Shown: positions 7,786-12,021 of the stretch, in pieces | Position numbering within the stretch: the first letter of the stretch is position 1 | Layout of the letters: each line of letters opens with the position of its first letter | DNA from: Terriglobia bacterium | Lineage (GTDB): Bacteria; Acidobacteriota; Terriglobia; UBA7540 | Length of the DNA: 12,021 nucleotides | Direction of reading: 5' to 3' | Assembly (NCBI GenBank): GCA_022866195.1 | Contig: JALHUF010000667.1 | Span: 1 to 12,021, forward strand | Notes under the pieces: model-generated | The model's database searches: none | Seen by the model: only the letters and a program-made list of their open reading frames with translations | Told to the model about the DNA's origin: nothing | Made by a program: the position numbers and the translations under genes

Positions 7786-8561
7786 CGACCTACTCCCCCC
7801 AGCGGGCTGGAAGCGCTGGCGTAGAGCTTCTTCTGCATTCGGCCGGCGAGGTAGGCTTGGCGGCCGGCGATGACGGCGTGTTTCATGGCCTCCGCCATGA
7901 GAACGGGGTTCTGGGCGCCTGCAATGCCGGTGTTCATCAGAACGGCGTCGGCCCCGAGTTCCATGGCAATAGTGGCGTCTGAGGCGGTGCCGACTCCCGC
8001 GTCGACAATGAGCGGGACGGTGGTAATCATCTCGCGCAGTATACGCATGTTGGCGGGATTCTGGATGCCCAGCCCAGAGCCGATGGGCGCGCCGAGCGGC
8101 ATCACGGCGGCGGCGCCGGCATCAATCAGGCGCCTCGCGGCGATGAGGTCGTCGTTCGTGTAGGGCATCACCACGAAGCCTTCTTTCACCAGGACTTTCG
8201 TGGCTTCCACGAGCGCGAAATTGTCGGGGAAGAGCGTCTTCTCGTCGCCGATGACTTCCAGCTTGATCCAATTCGAGAGACCCACTTCACGCGCCAGGCG
8301 CGCCGTGCGGATGGCCTCGTCGGCCGTGTAGCAACCAGCGGTGTTGGGGAGGATAAAGAATTTCTTGGTGTCGATGTAGTCCAGCATCGACTCCTTGGTC
8401 TTGTCCGTCAGGTTGACGCGCCGCACGGCCACGGTGACGATCTCCGCGCCGGAAGCCTCGTGGGCACGTTGCATCTCCTGAAAGCTCTTGTACTTCCCCG
8501 TACCCACAATCAGCCGGGAACGAAATTCCCTTCCCGCAATGCGCAAGACGTCATTCTGCAT
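7782..8561 (-). CDS. thiG: Thiazole synthase ThiG
   Basis: ThiG builds the thiazole phosphate ring of thiamin from 1-deoxy-D-xylulose 5-phosphate, dehydroglycine and ThiS thiocarboxylate in the cytoplasm. The 259-residue product has the usual length. Visible marks are [16 protein letters not shown] (15-30), the [13 protein letters not shown] block (71-83), the Schiff-base lysine in NWIKLEVI (Lys100), [13 protein letters not shown] (154-166), the [11 protein letters not shown] phosphate-binding loop (186-196) and the C-terminal SSPLGG. The ATG at 8561 is preferred to one seven codons upstream because GAAGGAG sits 6 nt before it. No thiS, thiH, thiO or thiE lies in the window, so it stands alone on this side. 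No TPP riboswitch is seen upstream. Its stop codon is inside the palindromic element, so the last residues may have been shaped by that insertion. Confidence 0.96.
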   Translation of the reverse strand: MQNDVLRIAGREFRSRLIVGTGKYKSFQEMQRAHEASGAEIVTVAVRRVNLTDKTKESMLDYIDTKKFFILPNTAGCYTADEAIRTARLAREVGLSNWIKLEVIGDEKTLFPDNFALVEATKVLVKEGFVVMPYTNDDLIAARRLIDAGAAAVMPLGAPIGSGLGIQNPANMRILREMITTVPLIVDAGVGTASDATIAMELGADAVLMNTGIAGAQNPVLMAEAMKHAVIAGRQAYLAGRMQKKLYASASSPLGGVGR

Positions 8562-8580
8562 CTTTCGCTCCTTCAGTTTC

Positions 8581-8611
8581 ATTCTAGCAGAGGAAGACAG
8601 TCAGTTGTCAG
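8581..8611 (-). promoter_or_regulatory. Possible thiG promoter
   Basis: On the minus strand CTGACA (8611-8606) and TAGAAT (8586-8581) are separated by 19 bp; the -10 is good, the spacer is long. The leader to the thiG ATG would be only about 13 nt, leaving no room for a TPP riboswitch. The -35 lies within the GTCAGT-type repeat. Consensus matching only. Confidence 0.33.
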
Positions 8612-8635
8612 TTATCGGTGGTCAGCGGGCAGCGG
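8600..8635. repeat. Degenerate GTCAGT/GTCAGCGG short tandem repeat
   Basis: The stretch GTCAGTTGTCAGTTATCGG, followed by TGGTCAGCGGGCAGCGG, is built from imperfect units of about 7-9 bp starting GTCAG or GCAG. Such runs occur as dispersed simple repeats in many soil and cyanobacterial genomes. It sits between thiG and the toxin-antitoxin remnant and may mark the break where the nucleotidyltransferase gene was lost. Confidence 0.5.
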
Positions 8636-8694
8636 TTGCCATCTCTCGTCATATCTCATGGGCGGCATATGCACTTGCTGCCTATCCTTCCCTA

Positions 8695-8784
8695 CTGCAA
8701 GTAGAGGAATGGGATTCGGTGCCCGAGTCCCTTGTAAGCACAGCCCTGCGTGAAGGATTGGTCCTGCATGAAAGAAAAGGCTGA
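8695..8784 (+). pseudogene. C-terminal stub of an MNT-type nucleotidyltransferase (antitoxin half of an MNT-HEPN pair)
   Basis: In the frame ending at TGA 8782-8784 the peptide reads LLQVEEWDSVPESLVSTALREG and ends LVLHERKG. This resembles the very C-terminus of minimal nucleotidyltransferases, which typically end in a form like (S/L)V..ALREG.VLYER. The catalytic GSxxxGxxxxxSDxD region is absent: upstream the frame runs into the short tandem repeat and then antisense thiG. The stub overlaps the HEPN start by 17 nt, as intact MNT-HEPN pairs often do. I infer that a deletion removed nearly all of the gene. The call rests on a short motif plus context, so it is moderate. Confidence 0.45.
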
Positions 8785-9136
8785 CCTGGTACGCGGCTGG
8801 CTGCGAAAAGCGTACAGCGATACCATGGCCGTGGACGGCTCGCTGGGAGCTGGCGCGCTGGACGCAGCGTGTTTCCACACTCAACAGGCTGCCGAGAAAT
8901 ATCTTAAGGCCTTTCTAGTTCATGCTGGAGTGAGCCTTCCGTTCACGCGCAACCTATCCAAACTGGTTGAGCTGTGCGCGGGAGTGGACACCTGCTTTCG
9001 CTCTCTCCTTCCCCAAGTCGAACCGCTCACGCCTTATGGTGTCGCGCTGAGGCACGACCAGGACTTCTGGCCCGATCGGGAAGTCGCTGACGCCGCCCTC
9101 ACCCGGTCCGACCTTGTCGGACCACCCTCTCCCTGA
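8768..9136 (+). CDS. HEPN domain protein (toxin-like half of an MNT-HEPN pair), C-terminus altered
   Basis: This 122-residue all-alpha protein belongs to the HEPN family (PF05168 type). The best marks are ACFHTQQAAEKYLKAFLVHA (34-53), the following HEPN helix with LSKLVELC (63-70), and LTPYGVALRHDQDFWPDREV (87-106). HEPN proteins paired with an MNT nucleotidyltransferase are commonly toxin RNases neutralised by AMPylation from the partner. Here the partner is only a stub. The canonical RX4-6H RNase motif is not evident, so RNase activity is doubtful. After DAAL the usual last helix is missing: the final residues TRSDLVGPPSP and the stop are encoded by the palindromic element at 9095-9146, so the protein is probably shortened by about 10-15 residues. 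ATG 8768 is chosen, with GAAGGA 10 nt upstream; GTG 8750 is an alternative. Confidence 0.75.
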   Translation: MKEKADLVRGWLRKAYSDTMAVDGSLGAGALDAACFHTQQAAEKYLKAFLVHAGVSLPFTRNLSKLVELCAGVDTCFRSLLPQVEPLTPYGVALRHDQDFWPDREVADAALTRSDLVGPPSP

Positions 9137-9146
9137 GCGAGAGGGC
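9095..9146. repeat. Palindromic intergenic element with two hairpins
   Basis: Two perfect stems are adjacent: GGTCCGAC (9105-9112) with GTCGGACC (9116-9123), loop CTT; and CCCTCTC (9125-9131) with GAGAGGG (9139-9145), loop of 7. An outer GCCCTC (9095-9100) can also pair with GAGGGC (9141-9146). The pattern GCCCTCACCCGG-hairpin-CCACCCTCTCCC-GAGAGGGC matches a widespread class of bacterial intergenic repeats. It supplies the last codons and stop of the HEPN gene and could also act as a transcription end, though no T run follows. Confidence 0.65.
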
Positions 9147-9195
9147 TGGACCATTAATCTTCTCTGTATTGCGCACACCGAACGCCTGACTACGC

Positions 9196-9222
9196 TACAA
9201 TCTGCCGAGAATGTCCTGGAGG
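9196..9222 (+). promoter_or_regulatory. -10-like box and ribosome site of the TPR/TonB-C gene
   Basis: TACAAT at 9196-9201 is a good -10 match. TTGCGC at 9169-9174 lies 21 bp upstream, too far for a standard -35. TGGAGG at 9217-9222 is a good ribosome site, 5 nt before ATG 9228, and fixes that start. Confidence 0.45.
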
Positions 9223-9227
9223 CTGCG

Positions 9228-10256
9228 ATGAGTAGAACGATCCTGCCCTTGCTTTTAGCCGTTGTCGCCATTCCGCCTCTTTACGCGGCGGACAAGAGGC
9301 GGACTCCGTTCGGAAAGGTCGAGCTTCTCTGTCTTTTTGAGAGCGAGCCTTACGAGAAGCCCGCCGTCAATGCCGTAGCGAAACGGGGGATTAGTTTCCA
9401 ACCGGATGATACATATCTCCAGATGTTGGCTCGGGCGGGCGCATCAGAAGATTTTATGAAGGGCGTTCGCAACGCTCGGATTATAAAGCCCTCCAAACCT
9501 TCCGAAGCGCCACCCACCGGGAACCCTGCAACTGAGGAACTAGTGTTGCTGCACATCGCGCGCGCAGCGCAGATCAGATTCGAAAAGTTACGCCCGGTCG
9601 GTGCGGAGGCCGAGTATCGGGCCGCGTTGATACTCGACCCGGAGAATGCATATATCCATCTGGATTTTGGCAGTCTGTGGCGCTGGTTCAGGCCGAACCA
9701 ACTTGAGAATGAGCTGGCCGAGTATCGTGAGGCAACCCGCCTAAATCCAGATATGGCCGAAGCGCACGAAGGGCTTGCCGGAGCATTGCTCCCCAGAGGG
9801 GACCTCAGCGAAGCAGAGAGCGAGTGCCGGACAGCCATGCGCTTGGAACCAGATCGCGCATCGCCTCATAGGTGGCTACAATCCATCCTCGAGAAGAAGG
9901 GAGACAAGCCAGGAGCGAATGCTGAGAAGCAGTTGGCGGAGAAGCTTGGCGTCGACGAGGGCGCACCAAAGCGGATAAGAATGGGCGGACTAGTGGCAAT
10001 GTCCAAACTCGACTTCCAACCAAAAGTGATCTATCCGCCCGAGGCCAAGAAGGATGGAATTCAGGGCGCCGTCTTGCTTGACGTGCTCATAGGAAGGGAC
10101 GGCGCAGTCAAAGACGTAGAACTCGTCAGTGGAGATCCGATGTTGGCTGCAGCCGCCACGGGTGCAGTCGCACAATGGCGATACAAGCCGACTACGGTCA
10201 ACAGAATTCCTGTGGAAGTAATGACCCAGGTGCAGGTCAACTTCCAATTACCTTAG
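9228..10256 (+). CDS. Secreted TPR-repeat protein with C-terminal TonB-C domain
   Basis: The 342-residue product has a signal peptide (about 1-20, cleavage near LYA/AD). Residues about 27-84 form a small domain I cannot name (VELLCLFESE ... AKRGISFQPDDTYLQML ... GASEDFMKGVRNARI); similar segments precede TPRs in acidobacterial proteins as far as I recall. About 100-240 hold three TPR-like helical repeats with ILDPENAYIHLDFGSL, EATRLNPDMAEAHEGLAGAL and AMRLEPDRASPH. The last 85 residues are a TonB C-terminal domain: YPPEAKKDGIQGAVLLDVLI (269-288), GRDGAVKDVELVSGDP (289-304), AVAQWRYKP (313-321). Unlike classical TonB there is no retained N-terminal membrane anchor with a proline-rich spacer, so it is more likely a periplasmic interaction or scaffold protein than an energy transducer. 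ATG 9228 is fixed by GGAGG upstream and the signal peptide; the open frame before it crosses the palindromic repeat and is not coding. Confidence 0.82.
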   Translation: MSRTILPLLLAVVAIPPLYAADKRRTPFGKVELLCLFESEPYEKPAVNAVAKRGISFQPDDTYLQMLARAGASEDFMKGVRNARIIKPSKPSEAPPTGNPATEELVLLHIARAAQIRFEKLRPVGAEAEYRAALILDPENAYIHLDFGSLWRWFRPNQLENELAEYREATRLNPDMAEAHEGLAGALLPRGDLSEAESECRTAMRLEPDRASPHRWLQSILEKKGDKPGANAEKQLAEKLGVDEGAPKRIRMGGLVAMSKLDFQPKVIYPPEAKKDGIQGAVLLDVLIGRDGAVKDVELVSGDPMLAAAATGAVAQWRYKPTTVNRIPVEVMTQVQVNFQLP

Positions 10257-10670
10257 TATGCCTTGTCGGGTCTGAGTCCGCTCGCGGTCTGTTTCGCCAA
10301 CAGCAACCCAAGCTGCAGAGCACGACGGGGAGGGTGCTGCCAAGTTAGCGCGGTGCGATTTCCGCCCCGATGCGGTCGAGGATGGGAGTCCAGACCGAGG
10401 GGCTCTGAAGGCCTTGGTACCGGAACGGGCAGAGCGCGAAGGGGTAGCAGATCTCGCCGGCTCGTTCGGTGCTGAGCCACCCTGATCAGCGTGCATACGG
10501 ACTATGTAGGCGCAGAGGTTCGTCCTTTCCGCCTGCTTCAGGTGCAGTATGTCGCAAGCGCACGCCTTGAATGGACCGATGGAGCCCGTGCCAACCTAAA
10601 GGTCGCCTCTGCGAGGCCGTTCCCTTGCACTTGCATAGACAGGGGCTGTCGTGATACAGCGTGGAGCATT
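10257..10670. other. 414-bp gap without a convincing gene
   Basis: No family-like protein, RNA gene or strong terminator is visible. Both strands hold short open frames typical of GC-rich DNA. One minus-strand stretch between stops, about 10355-10483, reads GEICYPFALCPFRYQGLQS then PSVWTPILDRIGAEIAPR and has a somewhat protein-like composition, but it has no start codon with a ribosome site and I do not recognise it. A weak stem, GGCTC (10459-10463) with GAGCC (10474-10478), is present. The plus frame open from 10491 into the next gene is not similar to that gene's family before its signal peptide. Confidence 0.5.
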
Positions 10671-11315
10671 ATGAAACACACGACCTTACTTTCAGCTCTG
10701 GTTCTGCTTCTGGTGGTGCCCGGCCTCTTTGCCGAGGAGCCGGGCTTCGTCACCCTGTTCGATGGCAAGACGTTGAATGGCTGGACGCTGGTCGGGAGGC
10801 ACGGCCCGGGTTACGTGGTCGAGAACGGTGTGCTGGTTTGCCCGAAGGAAGGCGGAGGAAATCTCTTCACCGAAAAGGAGTATTCGAATTTCGCCTTCCG
10901 ATTCGAGTTCCGCACCGAGCCGGCGGGCAATAATGGCGTGGGCATTCGGGCACCGCTCGAAGGCGACGCCGCCTATGTCGGGATGGAAATCCAGATCCTC
11001 GACGATGCCCCGCAGTACGAAGGCCAATTGCGGCCCGCGCAATACCACGGCTCGGTCTATGACGTGATTCCCGCCAAGCGGGGCTACTTGAAGAAGGCCG
11101 GCGAGTGGAATTCCGAGGAGATCCGGGCCGAGGGGCGACGGATCAAGGTGACGCTGAACGGAACCGTCATCCTCGATGCGGACCTGGATTCGGTAAAGGA
11201 TCCTGAGGTTCTAAAGAAACACCCCGGATTGGCACGCACGACGGGCCATATCGGATTCCTGGGACACGATTCGCTGCTCGAGCTCCGGAACATCCGGATT
11301 AAAGAACTGCCCTGA
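10671..11315 (+). CDS. Secreted DUF1080 (3-keto-disaccharide hydrolase-like) protein
   Basis: This 214-residue protein has a signal peptide (about 1-21, cleavage near LFA/EEP) and then a single DUF1080 domain (PF06439), a concanavalin-like beta-sandwich. Marks are [14 protein letters not shown] (25-38), [20 protein letters not shown] (76-95), EIQILDD (106-112), HGSVYDV (126-132), GEWNSEEI (144-151) and [20 protein letters not shown] (192-211). Members act in the periplasm or outside the cell; some cleave 3-keto-glycosides, many are uncharacterised. The ATG at 10671 is chosen because it begins the signal peptide and follows GTGGAG; the frame is open upstream to 10491, but those residues lack family features. 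It lies alone between the gap and a convergent acyl-CoA synthetase gene 29 bp away. Confidence 0.9.
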   Translation: MKHTTLLSALVLLLVVPGLFAEEPGFVTLFDGKTLNGWTLVGRHGPGYVVENGVLVCPKEGGGNLFTEKEYSNFAFRFEFRTEPAGNNGVGIRAPLEGDAAYVGMEIQILDDAPQYEGQLRPAQYHGSVYDVIPAKRGYLKKAGEWNSEEIRAEGRRIKVTLNGTVILDADLDSVKDPEVLKKHPGLARTTGHIGFLGHDSLLELRNIRIKELP

Positions 11316-11344
11316 GCCGTGTCCAGGATTTGTGGCGTCCGACG

Positions 11345-11989
11345 TCAGGTAGTCTGGGCGGCTGTCGCCGTCGGCGGGTACATCTCCTCGATGATGTCGC
11401 GATAGCGCTCTTCCACCACCCGCCGCCTGACCTTTTGGGTGGCCGTCAGCTCGCCGGACTCGATGGTGAACTCCCGGGCGAGCAAGGTGAACTGACGTAT
11501 CTTCTCGTGCGGTGCCAGCCACAGCGTGGCCGCCTCGACTTGTTGCGCGATGAACGCCCGCAGGGCGGGATTCGTGACCAATTCCTCGCGGCTCTGGAAT
11601 CCGATGCCGGCGCGACGCGCATAGGCCTCAAGCCGCGCGAAATTGGGAACAATCAAAGCGCCGACAGAGCGCCGCGCCTCCCCCACCACGACAATCTGCG
11701 CTACGTACGTATGGCCCTGAAACAGGCTCTCCAGCTTATCCGGCGAGACGTATTTCCCTCCGGAGGTCTTGAAAAGGTTCTTCTTCCGACCCGTGATGCT
11801 GAGGTAGCCTCCGGCGTCGAGCGTTCCCAAGTCCCCCGTGCAGAACCAGCCATCCGCAAAGGCCTCGCGGTTGGCATTGTCTGCGTGGTAGTACCCAGGC
11901 GTAACGTTCGGGCCGCGCACCAGGATTTCCCTGCCCGCTCCACTGCCATCCTCCTCCCGCTCTCCATCATCTCCTCTCCCCACCACCAT
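11345..11989 (-). CDS. Long-chain acyl-CoA synthetase (AMP-binding enzyme), C-terminal part, possibly broken upstream
   Basis: These 214 residues are the C-terminal third of an AMP-forming acyl-CoA ligase, which activates fatty acids through an acyl-adenylate. Seen in order: EILVRGPNVTPGYY (21-34), GWFCTGDLGTLD (47-58, with the conserved TGD), the hinge and following loop GYLSITGRKKNLFKTSGGKY (61-80), VSPDKLE, and the C-terminal domain with LTATQKVRRRVVEERY, whose Lys186 matches the catalytic-lysine region of FadD-like enzymes. A normal enzyme is about 600 residues and the frame should continue off the right edge. Instead, an in-frame TAG lies at 12013-12011 and the residues before EILVRG are low-complexity (GRGDDGEREEDGSGAGR). 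The ATG at 11989 is therefore only the first available start. A frameshift, a pseudogene or a sequence error is likely. Confidence 0.85.
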   Translation of the reverse strand: MVVGRGDDGEREEDGSGAGREILVRGPNVTPGYYHADNANREAFADGWFCTGDLGTLDAGGYLSITGRKKNLFKTSGGKYVSPDKLESLFQGHTYVAQIVVVGEARRSVGALIVPNFARLEAYARRAGIGFQSREELVTNPALRAFIAQQVEAATLWLAPHEKIRQFTLLAREFTIESGELTATQKVRRRVVEERYRDIIEEMYPPTATAAQTT

Positions 11990-12021
11990 GTCCCCGCCAC
12001 TTCTCCTGCTCTACCCTTCCA
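11946..12021. repeat. Low-complexity, strand-asymmetric (pyrimidine-rich on +) tract inside the synthetase gene
   Basis: Across 76 bases the plus strand contains only four G, so the coding strand is almost free of C and is rich in GGA, GAG and GGG. It encodes an Arg/Gly/Asp/Glu-rich run in the synthetase frame and contains the in-frame TAG. It differs sharply in composition from the rest of the gene. Confidence 0.6.

Noticed and set aside
9114..9227. 38-codon extension of the TPR/TonB-C protein
   Set aside because: It crosses the palindromic element and would bury the signal peptide; GGAGG precedes ATG 9228.
10625..10660. Promoter-like TTGCAT-18-TACAGC before the DUF1080 gene
   Set aside because: The -10 match is poor and the start would fall about 4 bp before an ATG that has its own ribosome site, so it was not called.
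10491..10670. 60-codon extension of the DUF1080 protein
   Set aside because: It precedes a clear signal peptide, shows no family similarity, and a ribosome site lies before ATG 10671.

Overview
The window reads as ordinary chromosomal DNA from a GC-rich, Gram-negative-type soil or environmental bacterium, most likely an acidobacterium. This is inferred from a DUF5916 outer-membrane protein, a DUF1080 lipid/sugar-type secreted domain, and a secreted TPR plus TonB-C protein of a form common in Acidobacteriota. No rRNA, tRNA, integrase, transposase or CRISPR array is visible.

Layout. Bases 2-613 (+) hold the C-terminal half of a PLP trans-sulfuration enzyme, followed 9 bp later by a 781-residue DUF5916 beta-barrel protein (623-2968). 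Converging on it is a minus-strand block read in the order cutA (5882-5541), ABC ATPase (5461-4532) and ABC-2 permease (4532-3027, GTG start overlapping the ATPase stop). Divergent from cutA is a phosphohexomutase (5950-7365) that overlaps by 4 bp an FtsB/DivIC-type division protein (7362-7697). Thiazole synthase thiG (8561-7782) converges on that pair. Next come a decayed nucleotidyltransferase-HEPN toxin-antitoxin pair (about 8695-9136), a secreted TPR/TonB-C protein (9228-10256), a 414-bp gap, a DUF1080 secreted protein (10671-11315), and on the minus strand the C-terminal part of a long-chain acyl-CoA synthetase (11989-11345), whose upstream reading frame is interrupted near the window edge.

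The most interesting structure is in the spaces between genes from 7.7 to 9.2 kb. Two different palindromic intergenic elements each donate the stop codon of a neighbouring gene (thiG and the HEPN gene). A short GTCAGT-type tandem repeat sits across the thiG upstream region. The antitoxin half of the MNT-HEPN pair is reduced to a C-terminal stub while the HEPN frame stays open. I see no clear new multi-gene system; the best candidates for a second look are the broken MNT-HEPN locus with its repeats, the G-poor tract with an in-frame stop in the acyl-CoA synthetase, and the unnamed N-terminal domain of the TPR/TonB-C protein.
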